This document shows positions 26,393 to 34,742 of a stretch of DNA of 64,000 bases, one piece after another. Position numbers and translations under genes: made by a program. The first letter of the stretch is position 1. Each line of letters begins with the position of its first letter. Location: the NCBI GenBank assembly GCA_964467165.1, contig CAYXOL010000018.1, positions 1-64,000 on the forward strand, given 5' to 3'. The stretch comes from Clostridium_AD sp964467165. GTDB taxonomy: Bacteria > Bacillota > Clostridia > Clostridiales > Clostridiaceae. The notes under the pieces are model-generated. The model ran no database searches. It saw nothing but the letters and a program-made list of their open reading frames with translations, and had not been told where the DNA came from.

Positions 26393-26881
26393 ATGAACTT
26401 GAAGGGTATTATATACAAGAGAGCATCTATTGAAAATATTGATGTCATTTTAAATATAATTGTAAGATGTATGAAAGGGCTCAATTACAGAGACTATACA
26501 GATGAACAATTTAATAAATATCTAAATACGTTTACGAAAGAATTGTTAAATAATATTATTTCAACAAGGAATTATTATGAAGCTTGATATAGGGGCAAAA
26601 TTATAGCTGCAGGTGGAGTTAGCCGAGATTATAGCCAAGATAAGCAAAGCTATTTTACTGCAATATTTGTAAATCCAGATTTTCGAGGATTAGGTGCAGG
26701 TAAAGATTTTGTTTTATTTTTTAAGCAAGATGAATGTTGCCTTGATAGTAATCTTATAGAAATTCCATTGTCTAAAAGCTCACGTTGGTTTTATCATAAA
26801 TTAGGATATGAATACCACACAAAACCACCAGTTTTTAATGAATACTATGGATCTACGCTTATGTATAAGTATAGAAAATAA
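26393..26881 (+). pseudogene. GNAT acetyltransferase interrupted by a TGA at a probable Trp codon
   Basis: ATG 26393 (SD AAGGAAGGGG) opens a 163-codon frame to TAA 26881 with a single TGA at 26585-26587. Around it the text is NYYEA-stop-YRGKIIAAGG, where relatives have a Trp. The downstream part holds the acetyl-CoA motif FRGLGAGKDF and a normal GNAT tail with WFYHKLGYEY. A TGG-to-TGA change explains it. Otherwise the gene looks intact. Confidence 0.8.
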
Positions 26882-26932
26882 GTGTAATTTGTATAAATTT
26901 CATTTATTATAAATTAAGGTGGTGCAAATATA

Positions 26933-27700
26933 TTGGAAAATCTACAACAACAAAGACACATTATAAATAAAGACTCAGTTTCCCTTGAATCATATGAAGA
27001 AATGGCAGAATATTATTTTAAATATATTGATATAAAACCATTCAATGCATATTATGAAAGACCTGCAACATTATCTTTACTTCCAAATGTAAAAGGAAAG
27101 AAAGTTTTAGACGCTGGCTGTGCAGCAGGGTGGTACACTAAATGGTTACTGGAAAATGAGGCAAGCGTAATAGCAATAGATTTTAGTCCTAACATGATAA
27201 AAATGACTACAGAGAGAGTCGGAGATAAGGCTGAAATTGTGAGGGCTGACTTAAATGAACCACTAGACTTTATTAGGGATGACTCTATTGATGTTGTGTT
27301 ATCATCTTTAACTCTTCACTACATTAAAAATTGGGATGTAGTAATGAGTGAATTTAATAGAATTCTAAAGAAGGATGGGCAACTTATTTTCTCAATTCAT
27401 CATCCTTTTATGGACTTTACAGTTTTTAATAAAGAAAATTATTTTTCTACTGAGATTATAGATGATGAGTGGGAAACACATAAAGGTAAAATTAAAGTTC
27501 AATTCTACAGGAGACCTTTGAATAAGATAGTTTCTGAAGTTATAGAAAATGGATTTAGGATAGATAAATTATTAGAACCTATGCCAATAGAACAATTTAG
27601 AATAGAACAGCCAAAGGTTTATGATAAACTAACTAAAGGACCTCAATTTTTATTCTTTAGAGCAATAAAAATTAGCACAGCTACAAAAACAAACCCATAA
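26933..27700 (+). CDS. Class I SAM-dependent methyltransferase
   Basis: This 255-aa protein has motif I KVLDAGCAAGWYTKWL near residues 54-69, VIAIDFSPNMI for strand 2 and DVVLSSLTLHYI as motif IV. The C-terminal half ends PQFLFFRAIK, typical of UbiE/Coq-like small-molecule methyltransferases. TTG 26933 follows AAGGTGG. Confidence 0.85.
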   Translation: MENLQQQRHIINKDSVSLESYEEMAEYYFKYIDIKPFNAYYERPATLSLLPNVKGKKVLDAGCAAGWYTKWLLENEASVIAIDFSPNMIKMTTERVGDKAEIVRADLNEPLDFIRDDSIDVVLSSLTLHYIKNWDVVMSEFNRILKKDGQLIFSIHHPFMDFTVFNKENYFSTEIIDDEWETHKGKIKVQFYRRPLNKIVSEVIENGFRIDKLLEPMPIEQFRIEQPKVYDKLTKGPQFLFFRAIKISTATKTNP

Positions 27701-27820
27701 TATTGTTATTTTATAAGCCAAACTAAAGATTTATGTTGGTTTAGCTAATATCAAAAACTTAACTATTATGACAACTTAGTATTATATAGAGACTCAAATG
27801 ATTTATAGGGGGGGTAACTT

Positions 27821-28378
27821 ATGTATACATATGCACTTGTAGGCTATTTAGATTCTGAAACAGAAACATGTTTCCAAAGGTTATGGAAAGATTTAAGCAA
27901 AAATAGAATTACACAATATGGTGTAGAGACAAAAGGCAAGAGACCGCATATTACCATTGCAGATTATGATAAATTAGATAAAGAAAAGTTTGTGGACTTA
28001 CTCGATAAATTCTATATTAACAAAACAAAGATAGCAATATCTCTAAACATATTAGGTGCTTTTATTAACACTGGAACTTTATTTCTTGCTCCAACACCAT
28101 CAACGAAGTTGCTTAATTTTCATAGTAGTCATCATGATTATTTTAAAGAATTCAATGAAAATGAAAACTCATTTTATCTTCCTTGTAGGTGGACTCCACA
28201 CTGTACAATCGCAAGTAGGTTAAGTGAAGATAATATGGTACAAGCATTTAAATATTGTAAAAGCAACCTAAATGAAATATATGGAAATTTAAATAAAATT
28301 GCACTAATAGAAATTAAACTTAATGACCAGGGCGTAGCAGTAGAGGATACAGTTATTTTTTCAAAGGAACTCAAATAA
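27821..28378 (+). CDS. 2H phosphodiesterase (2'-5' RNA ligase/LigT-like)
   Basis: This 185-aa protein carries two HxT motifs, RPHITIA (His43, Thr45) and TPHCTIA (His127, Thr129), which define the 2H superfamily. Members hydrolyse cyclic phosphodiesters on RNA ends or nucleotides. The SD GGGGGG is strong. It is stand-alone; what it acts on here is unknown. Confidence 0.85.
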   Translation: MYTYALVGYLDSETETCFQRLWKDLSKNRITQYGVETKGKRPHITIADYDKLDKEKFVDLLDKFYINKTKIAISLNILGAFINTGTLFLAPTPSTKLLNFHSSHHDYFKEFNENENSFYLPCRWTPHCTIASRLSEDNMVQAFKYCKSNLNEIYGNLNKIALIEIKLNDQGVAVEDTVIFSKELK

Positions 28379-28483
28379 TTTGTGATACAAATATTGAAAT
28401 TCACTTTGCACGAGAAGATAGGAATAATCCTAGTATGATGATATTTTGGATTATAATGTAATTTACAACAATGAGCAAATAAT

Positions 28484-28588
28484 TTTGATATATATTCTAT
28501 ATTCAATGATTACTTCAATAATGATATTTCTAAAAGTTTGGAGCCGTTGGAGGCATTAGAACTTTTAAAAGAATATGATTGCAAGTAA
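28484..28588 (+). pseudogene. C-terminal relic of an unrecognised protein
   Basis: One frame reads FDIYSIFNDYFNNDISKSLE then PLEALELLKEYDCK and TAA. The reading is protein-like but has no start or SD, and neighbouring frames hold stops. Confidence 0.3.
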
Positions 28589-28643
28589 GCATCGGAAGTA
28601 ACACTATCTTGTAGAGACCAAAGTAGGATGAATTACTATTTAA

Positions 28644-29293
28644 TTGGGGGATATTTATGGAAACGAAGTAAGAGATTTTTATAATAAATATGGAATTAAT
28701 GAATGGAATAGATTAGAAGAAAATACATACAGTAAAATTAACTTTCTACTACACATGCATTTTATAGAGAAACATTTACATAAGGGAATGAGAATTCTTG
28801 ACGCTGGCTGCGGGCAGGTAGATTTAGTATTGAATTTGCCAAAAGAGGATGCAATGTAACTTTGTTTGATATCTCTGATGAACAACTTGAAATTGCTAAA
28901 GGAAAAACTAATGATGCAAAAGTTAATGAAAATATTGAAGGTATATTTCAGGGTGATAAATATCCCGATTTTTTCAATAATCCGGAATATTGGCATATAT
29001 ATAAAGTTATGAAAACAGGCGATTTGCCTAAACATGAGAAAGTTAATCAACCTGCGAGGCACTTTTTTGAGGCTGTAGAACTTAATAACTTAATCATGGA
29101 AAATGGGTTTGATAATATCATTTTAGGTGGAAGCCCCTGTTTTAGTTGTGGTAATCTTCAATCAGTTGAGGAATTGTGGAAAGATGAAAAAGCATTTAAT
29201 ACAATATTACAAATTGAAATTGAAACATATACAAAACCTACAATGGTTGATAGCGGAGAATTTTTACTTGCTAGAGGTATAAAAAACCAATAG
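28644..29293 (+). pseudogene. SAM methyltransferase with two frameshifts and an internal deletion
   Basis: The proper start ATGGAAACGAAG lacks one A compared with the reading NEVRDFYNKYGINEW. After RILDAGCG one G is missing (GGGCAGG for GGGGCAGG), so motif I and RFSIEFAKRGCNVTLFD are split between frames. Between NIEGIFQGD and KYPDFF the motif IV region is missing. The tail HFFEAVELNNLIMENGF is intact and recurs as a fragment at 36894-36951. Not functional as it stands. Confidence 0.8.
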
Positions 29294-29331
29294 TTTACAT
29301 TGTTCTTAATTTATATTGCACTGTTTAGTGA

Positions 29332-29365
29332 ACCGCTCACCACCTAAGAGGTGGAAGCTTCTCGA
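29332..29365 (+). repeat. Hairpin resembling an IS200/IS605-family right end
   Basis: CCACCT (29340-29345) and AGGTGG (29349-29354) form a perfect 6-bp stem with a 3-nt loop, framed by ACCGCTCA on the left and AAGCTTCTCG on the right. This is reminiscent of the terminal hairpin and RNA 3' end of IS605-type elements. No tnpA or tnpB is nearby, so it would be a solitary end. Confidence 0.35.
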
Positions 29366-29433
29366 TCAATATCACTAATGTGACAAGTTTTCTCGAGCTG
29401 TTAAATTGTAAGATCTCTATTTACGAAATACTG

Positions 29434-29462
29434 TTACAAAGTGTGGTAAATTATGATAATAT
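29434..29462 (+). promoter_or_regulatory. Extended -10 promoter for the GNAT at 29533
   Basis: TTACAA at 29434-29439 and TAATAT at 29457-29462 are 17 bp apart, and TGA just before the -10 gives the extended TGn motif. Confidence 0.45.
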
Positions 29463-29532
29463 TACATAGAAACTTACGACGCAGTTGTAAAAAATGAAGC
29501 TGTGAAAATTATATTTTACAAGGGGGATAATT

Positions 29533-29991
29533 ATGATAGAATTACAAAAAATCACAGATGATAATTTTGATGAGTGTATAAAATTAGAACCAAAAGAAGA
29601 ACAAAAAAGTTATATTGCAAGTAATATAAGTAGTCTTGCTGAGGCGTATGTTGCTTTAACAAATAATGAGTTTCCTATGCCCTATGCCGTTTATGACAAT
29701 GATATGATGGTAGGCTTTATAATGTTATCATATGATGTGAATGATGATGAAAGTACTTATTGGGTATGTAGATTAATGATTGATAAACGATATCAAGGCA
29801 ATGGTTATGGTAAGGAAACTATGAAAAAGGCACTTGAATTGATTAAGACCTTCCCATACGGGAAGGCTTCGGCTGTTTCCCTTTCTTATGAACCAGAGAA
29901 TCTGATAGCAAAGAAACTTTATGCATCTTTGGGTTTTATAGAAACAGGTAAGATTGCGTATGGTGAATTGGTAGCAAAACTGGCTTTGTAG
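29533..29991 (+). CDS. GNAT N-acetyltransferase (spermidine/diamine-type)
   Basis: This 152-aa protein has motif A YQGNGYG at 87-93 and MPYAVYDNDMMVGFIMLSYD, the arrangement seen in polyamine acetyltransferases such as Bacillus PaiA/BltD relatives. The C-terminal NLIAKKLYASLGFIETG closes the fold. SD AAGGGGGA. The GNAT fragment at 22608 belongs to the same subgroup. Confidence 0.85.
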   Translation: MIELQKITDDNFDECIKLEPKEEQKSYIASNISSLAEAYVALTNNEFPMPYAVYDNDMMVGFIMLSYDVNDDESTYWVCRLMIDKRYQGNGYGKETMKKALELIKTFPYGKASAVSLSYEPENLIAKKLYASLGFIETGKIAYGELVAKLAL

Positions 29992-30079
29992 AACAGATAA
30001 CCTTCAAATATTATGTACTGCTACAAGAGTAGAGAATATGAGAAAACTCAACCTAAAAACTAAAAGTAGCCGTATAATT

Positions 30080-30131
30080 TTCTATGATTGTTTATCTATC
30101 TTAAAGCTACGGTAGATAAACAATCATAGAA
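30080..30131. repeat. Perfect 19-bp inverted repeat
   Basis: TTCTATGATTGTTTATCTA at 30080-30098 is repeated in inverse complement at 30113-30131, with a 14-nt loop TCTTAAAGCTACGG. It is longer than a usual terminator stem and lacks a T tract. It may be a folded site or relic of a small inverted-repeat element. Confidence 0.8.
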
Positions 30132-30223
30132 TAAAGTAAATCAATAACATCTTATAAAAAAGTAATAAGCAAGAAAAAATTTTATGATATATGTAGATAA
30201 ATAGCAATTTGCGGAGGAATTCC

Positions 30224-30934
30224 ATGGTAAAAGTTAAAGTTATTGTCTTTGATTTATTTGACACATTGCTTCATGATGTGAAATTTGATTTTGATTCGGG
30301 TTTATCTTATTTACACGAAAATATTTTATCAAAAGATACTGATAGAGTTGAATTTCTAGATTATGCGGCTACATATTGGAAAGACCTTTATGATAAAAGA
30401 AGCGAGGGCAATTTAGAATTAGCATTTGAAGATGAACTTTTTGATTTTAAAAATAAATATGGTTTTAAAGTGAATTATCCGCTAGAAGAGATTATATTAA
30501 ATTGTGCATTTAAAATGAATACTACTAAATTGTTTAATGACACTATTTCTACCTTAGAGCAACTTAAATTATTAGGAATTCCAGTTTATCTGTTAAGTAA
30601 TTCCATATTTAAGAAGAATGTAATGAAAAAATTCATTAATCAATATGATTTAGAAAAATATTTTGTTAATATACATTTTAGCGCCGATTATAATATCAGG
30701 AAGCCACATAAAGATTTATTTAAAATTGTATTTCAAGATATTAAAAAGCATGATACTAGCATCCAAATCAATCAAGTTTACTTCATTGGCGATAATTTTG
30801 AAGCTGATGTTCTTGGGGCCGAAAATTTTGGATTTACACCAATTTTTATAAATCGTAAAAATGATACTGATATTAATACAAAGAATTTTATTGAAATTAA
30901 ATCACTTAATGAATTATTAGAAATAATTGGATGA
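30224..30934 (+). CDS. HAD-superfamily hydrolase
   Basis: ATG 30224 is favoured over TTG 30209 by GCGGAGG upstream. The 236 residues show motif I VFDLFDTL (Asp10 nucleophile, Asp13), motif II LLSNS, the Lys in IRKPHKDLF and motif IV FIGDNFEAD. This is a phosphatase or dehalogenase-like enzyme with a helical cap. A core-deleted HAD gene is found at 61043. Confidence 0.85.
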   Translation: MVKVKVIVFDLFDTLLHDVKFDFDSGLSYLHENILSKDTDRVEFLDYAATYWKDLYDKRSEGNLELAFEDELFDFKNKYGFKVNYPLEEIILNCAFKMNTTKLFNDTISTLEQLKLLGIPVYLLSNSIFKKNVMKKFINQYDLEKYFVNIHFSADYNIRKPHKDLFKIVFQDIKKHDTSIQINQVYFIGDNFEADVLGAENFGFTPIFINRKNDTDINTKNFIEIKSLNELLEIIG

Positions 30935-31008
30935 TTTGAATTTTTTGTTAAGCTAATTCACATTAGTAATCTATAATGAATTAAATAAAAAAGTTTGGGG
31001 GAATAAAT

Positions 31009-31485
31009 TTGGATATTATTTTTCAAAGGGCTAAATTAGAAGATGCAGAAAATTTACTTGAAATTCAAAAAAAGTCATTTCATGAGGCATTAGAACTTTA
31101 TAAAGATTATGATACTAACCCCATGTTTGAGAAGATTGAAAAAATATCATATAAAATTCAAAACCATGATTATTTTAAAATTATTGCTGATGGAATAATT
31201 ATTGGTGGAATAAATATTTATAAAAAAAATGATTTTCATTATTATATAAATAGGATATTTATTCATCCCGATTTTGAGAATTTAGGAATAGGTAAAAAGG
31301 CAATGGAGTTTATTGAGAAGGAACCGGACTTTCAAGATGCCCATATTTGGACTTTAGAAACTCCTCATAAAAGTTTTAAGAACCATTATTTTTATGAGAA
31401 ACTTGGTTACATTAGAACTGGACAAGTAGAGGAAATAAATGAGAACTTGAAGTTAATTCATTTTAAAAAGATCATAATGAAATAA
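31009..31485 (+). CDS. GNAT N-acetyltransferase
   Basis: TTG 31009 follows TTTGGGGGAA. This 158-aa protein has IHPDFENLGIGKKAM at 85-99 as motif A and ends YEKLGYIRTGQVEEI. A single-domain GNAT of normal length. Substrate unknown. A spacer with CACAACAATTATTATGTA follows, similar to the one at 6272. Confidence 0.8.
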   Translation: MDIIFQRAKLEDAENLLEIQKKSFHEALELYKDYDTNPMFEKIEKISYKIQNHDYFKIIADGIIIGGINIYKKNDFHYYINRIFIHPDFENLGIGKKAMEFIEKEPDFQDAHIWTLETPHKSFKNHYFYEKLGYIRTGQVEEINENLKLIHFKKIIMK

Positions 31486-31631
31486 ATACTTTAATTCATA
31501 TATTGCACAACAATTATTATGTAGTAATAGTATATTAAAAAATCATTACTATAATCGTCAGAAAAATTCACAATAATGTAAAGGATAAAGCATAATTATC
31601 TTAATGCTTTATCAATGGAGGTATTTTAAAA

Positions 31632-32513
31632 ATGCTAAATTACCGTAAATTTAATAAAGAAAGTGATTATAAGGTTATGCGCCATATTGTTCAGCAGAAT
31701 TGTTTGCAAATAGGACATTTATATCCCCAGCTACACGTAGGAAATCTAGATTTTGACAGATTCGCCTGCGAAGAAAGCCCAGATATATCATATAAGAAAA
31801 ATTGGATTGTATCTTACAGTAACACCGAAATAGGTTTTATTACAATTGAGGAGGAATACTTTTTCCTCACAGTTCTTTCAGAGTTCAAACATCTTTCTCA
31901 GGATATAATGAATTATATAGAACATAATTGTTATACAACGGGAGCTACCATCACAACGGAAATTAATAGTGAAGACAGGCTGTTAACTAGTATTTTGGAA
32001 GAAAGAGGTTACGTCCAAATTGATGGTTTTGGTTATGCTGGCATGTGTGATTTATCTAAAATTGCCACATGTTCGCCAATGCCAGCTGGATTTAAAATCC
32101 GTATATCGCAAAAGAGAGATGTAGCAAGACGTGTAGAACTATTTGCAATCCCTACTGGAGGAGTAGGAACAACCTCAGAAAGATATGAAAGAATGATGAA
32201 TTCACCATCATATTGCGATGCAACTGATTTGGTAGTAGAAACGGATAATGCAAAGATAATTGCTTACTGTACAATATGGGAGGACCCAGTCAGTAAAATA
32301 GCAATATTAGAACCGGTTGCCTGTGTGGAAGAATACCGTCGTAAGGGCATTATGAAAAGTACACTGTTATATGGAATGAACATTTCTAAAAATCATGGAA
32401 CTAAATATATATATGTTGGTACAGGAGGTAAAAACATTGCTTCCCAAGCTCTGTATAAGAGTGTTGGCTTTATAGAACGCGGAAAGTGGTGTGAATGGCA
32501 GAAGAATCTATAA
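31632..32513 (+). CDS. Two-domain GNAT N-acetyltransferase
   Basis: In this 293-aa protein the C-terminal half has a clear acetyl-CoA motif EYRRKGIMKSTL and ends ALYKSVGFIERG. The N-terminal half keeps a GNAT-like sheet but lacks a full motif A, so it may be a degenerate domain that helps bind substrate. SD ATGGAGG. It lies about 180 bp before the ECF sigma factor and is probably transcribed separately. Confidence 0.8.
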   Translation: MLNYRKFNKESDYKVMRHIVQQNCLQIGHLYPQLHVGNLDFDRFACEESPDISYKKNWIVSYSNTEIGFITIEEEYFFLTVLSEFKHLSQDIMNYIEHNCYTTGATITTEINSEDRLLTSILEERGYVQIDGFGYAGMCDLSKIATCSPMPAGFKIRISQKRDVARRVELFAIPTGGVGTTSERYERMMNSPSYCDATDLVVETDNAKIIAYCTIWEDPVSKIAILEPVACVEEYRRKGIMKSTLLYGMNISKNHGTKYIYVGTGGKNIASQALYKSVGFIERGKWCEWQKNL

Positions 32514-32690
32514 TTTTTCAAATGTAGTGCAACGGGCTTCAACTTACAAAACTGTACCCTTCATAATTCAAACTTGTACATTATTCAATCTCTCAATGTT
32601 CCCTCAGACTTATTATTTTGTGGGAATTTTAATTTATGAGGTGTCACAAAGTAGAAAGTTAAGTGTTATTTATAGGAAAGGGGGCCGAGG

Positions 32691-33185
32691 ATGGAACAGG
32701 ATGAATGGAAGAAAATATATCAGCTATATTTCAAACCGCTATACTTATATGCATTATCATTGACACATAGCACACAGGATGCTGAAGACCTCCTACAGGA
32801 AACCTTTGTAAAAGCTTTTTTAAGCTATAAGAGCACTGGAAGTATAAAAACATGGCTTATTATTGTTTTAAAGCATGAATTTCTTAATGTTTGTAGAAAA
32901 CGAAAAAGAGAAGTATTAAATAGCGATACCGTTTATGAGGTACAAAATATACTGACAAATCCAGATATAATCATATCAGATATTCTAAAAAAGGAAGAAA
33001 AACGTAGATTATTTAATTCAATTCAGAAATTGCCCAGCTTGCAGAAAGACATTCTTATTGAAAGTATTTATTTTGATCTTACGGATGCGGAAATGGCATC
33101 TACACATGGAATAACTCAGGCTTATGTTAGGAAGCTTCGATCAAGGGCAAAAAAGAAACTTATTGAGATTTTAAAGGAGGAATAA
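32691..33185 (+). CDS. ECF-type RNA polymerase sigma factor
   Basis: This 164-aa protein has region 2 (LYLYALSLTHSTQDAEDLLQ then ETFVKAF, about 19-45) and region 4 (LPSLQKDILIESIYFDLTDA, then the HTH to about residue 157). ECF factors direct transcription in response to envelope signals. The next gene, two bases later, encodes its membrane anti-sigma factor. AGGGGGCCGAGG precedes the ATG. A Clostridial ECF pair of this kind probably regulates its own promoter, which I could not identify with certainty. Confidence 0.9.
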   Translation: MEQDEWKKIYQLYFKPLYLYALSLTHSTQDAEDLLQETFVKAFLSYKSTGSIKTWLIIVLKHEFLNVCRKRKREVLNSDTVYEVQNILTNPDIIISDILKKEEKRRLFNSIQKLPSLQKDILIESIYFDLTDAEMASTHGITQAYVRKLRSRAKKKLIEILKEE

Positions 33186-33187
33186 TC

Positions 33188-34180
33188 ATGAAAGATAATG
33201 ACGATATTACCGAAGAAGAGTTGGATAAGGAGCTGCATGGTTTGATTGATGAGATGCCGGAAAATAGGGATTTAGCGTCTGATATAGAAAAAATCATAAA
33301 TAAAAAGATAAGAAAAATAGTTTTTCGTACAACACTTGCTATTCTAGGCATACTTGCAGCAGTATTTTTGATGATCAGCCCATTAATGAATATGGCTTAT
33401 ACAAATCCTCAAAAGCTTAATAAAGAACCTGACCAAAAGGTGCTTTCTTCTCTCAGGTCATATTTTGAGGTTATGTATCCATATAATGAGGTGGTTAGTC
33501 TTCAGATAGAAAACAAGGGCTTCTCTAGATATATGTTGAATATGCAGATAATAGATCGTACGGGACTTATCATGATAGGCAGGCCAAATGTGAAAATTGA
33601 GATGTTCAAAGGAAACTGGAAGGTAAAAGAAGACATAAATAATATGGTTACGAAGTTACTGGGGCGATTTGAAGAAGTAGAAGAAGCATCAAAGATAAAA
33701 AAAGAACTAGAAAAATTGCCTGAATCAGCTATGATATATCTTTCCGTTGGAGAAATTAATCCAAGACCTATAGCGGAAATCCGTAAGGAAAAAATAACAC
33801 TGGATTGGCTACAAGTAAATCAGCCTAATTCAAAATTTCAAGGTGGCATCAGCATGAATTTAAATGGTTTATATAAGGATACTGATGACAGAAGAGGTAT
33901 GACAGAAGAAGGACTAAAAAAAGTATATATTTCTAATCTTCACGAATTACTAAATACCGAGTATATATGGAAAGATTTGGAGTTGAGTAGTGGTAATGTG
34001 GTGTTTCCTAATTCTAAAGAGGTTCTTCAAAACTGTTTGAATGATGCTGAAAAAATTACTGTGCTTACTACAAAAAATTATTGTGTTTCAGGATCTAAAG
34101 ATCAGATTATTGACTATTTGAAAAATACTAATATTAAATCTATTCATGTTGATAAAATTCGTTTAAGCAATCTTAATTAA
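33188..34180 (+). CDS. Membrane anti-sigma factor (sigma-regulator N/C-terminal type)
   Basis: This 330-aa protein has a cytoplasmic N-terminus of about 42 residues, one TM (about 45-65), and a large external domain from the SLRSYFEVMYPYNEV region to the end. This fits the Firmicute family with Sigma_reg_N and Sigma_reg_C domains found beside ECF factors. The N-terminus should hold the sigma factor inactive. Spacing of two bases from the sigma gene indicates translational coupling. SD AAAGGAGG lies inside the sigma gene. Confidence 0.8.
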   Translation: MKDNDDITEEELDKELHGLIDEMPENRDLASDIEKIINKKIRKIVFRTTLAILGILAAVFLMISPLMNMAYTNPQKLNKEPDQKVLSSLRSYFEVMYPYNEVVSLQIENKGFSRYMLNMQIIDRTGLIMIGRPNVKIEMFKGNWKVKEDINNMVTKLLGRFEEVEEASKIKKELEKLPESAMIYLSVGEINPRPIAEIRKEKITLDWLQVNQPNSKFQGGISMNLNGLYKDTDDRRGMTEEGLKKVYISNLHELLNTEYIWKDLELSSGNVVFPNSKEVLQNCLNDAEKITVLTTKNYCVSGSKDQIIDYLKNTNIKSIHVDKIRLSNLN

Positions 34181-34213
34181 AGCTGAGAATAGATTTTGTT
34201 TTATTTTCAACAC

Positions 34214-34244
34214 AAGGCTCTGGGCATCCAGGGCTTTAGTTTTT
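34214..34244 (+). terminator. Rho-independent terminator of the sigma/anti-sigma operon
   Basis: AAGGCTCTGG (34214-34223) pairs with CCAGGGCTTT (34228-34237) allowing G-U pairs, with a 4-nt loop, then AGTTTTTG. Confidence 0.7.
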
Positions 34245-34451
34245 GCTTAAACTAATGTAGAAAGATTAATTTTATAAAACGTATAATTCATTACATTTTT
34301 GCAATATTATAGTTTTATATTTTAAAATATAACATGATGTGGGGTATATGAGATATACTTATTATAGGTATAGTGTTAAAATATGGTGAAGTATTAGAGG
34401 CGGATTACACTGAAGTTAATATTATTTATATTTGATAAATGGGGTGTTATT

Positions 34452-34679
34452 TTGAAATTAGTGTTTTTAATAGGAAATGCTGCTGTGGGTAAAATGACTG
34501 TTGGACAGGAGCTCGCTAAAATAACAGATTTGCGGTTATTCCACAATCATATGACTATTGAACCAATATTGGAGATATTCAAATTTTTTAATGGAAAAGT
34601 AATAACTGGTATGAGGGATATTATTTTTGATGAATTTGCTGATTCTAAACATTATGGGTTTATAGAAATGGCATATTAA
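34452..34679 (+). pseudogene. Truncated P-loop kinase
   Basis: TTG 34452 follows GGGGTG. The 75 residues contain a Walker A-like GNAAVGKMTVG (8-18) and HNHMTIEPILEIF, as in small AAA/shikimate-kinase-like proteins of about 180 aa. The protein ends FIEMAY where the frame enters the AT-rich spacer repeat (AAATGGCATATTAATTAAAG, also at 8745). The 3' two thirds are therefore missing. Confidence 0.65.
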
Positions 34680-34702
34680 TTAAAGTTTTAGTTTCATACT
34701 AA
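34667..34702 (+). repeat. AT-rich spacer repeat, copy 3
   Basis: AAATGGCATATTAATTAAAG then TTTTAGTTTCATACTAAT matches 8746-8783. It supplies the last codons and stop of the truncated kinase. Confidence 0.75.
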
Positions 34703-34742
34703 TATAAGACATGCCTACTATAAAAAAGGAGAGGATAAAACT

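Noticed and set aside
29294..29532. A TnpB or TnpA gene next to the IS605-like hairpin
   Set aside because: No frame in this spacer or its neighbours encodes any transposase or TnpB motif.
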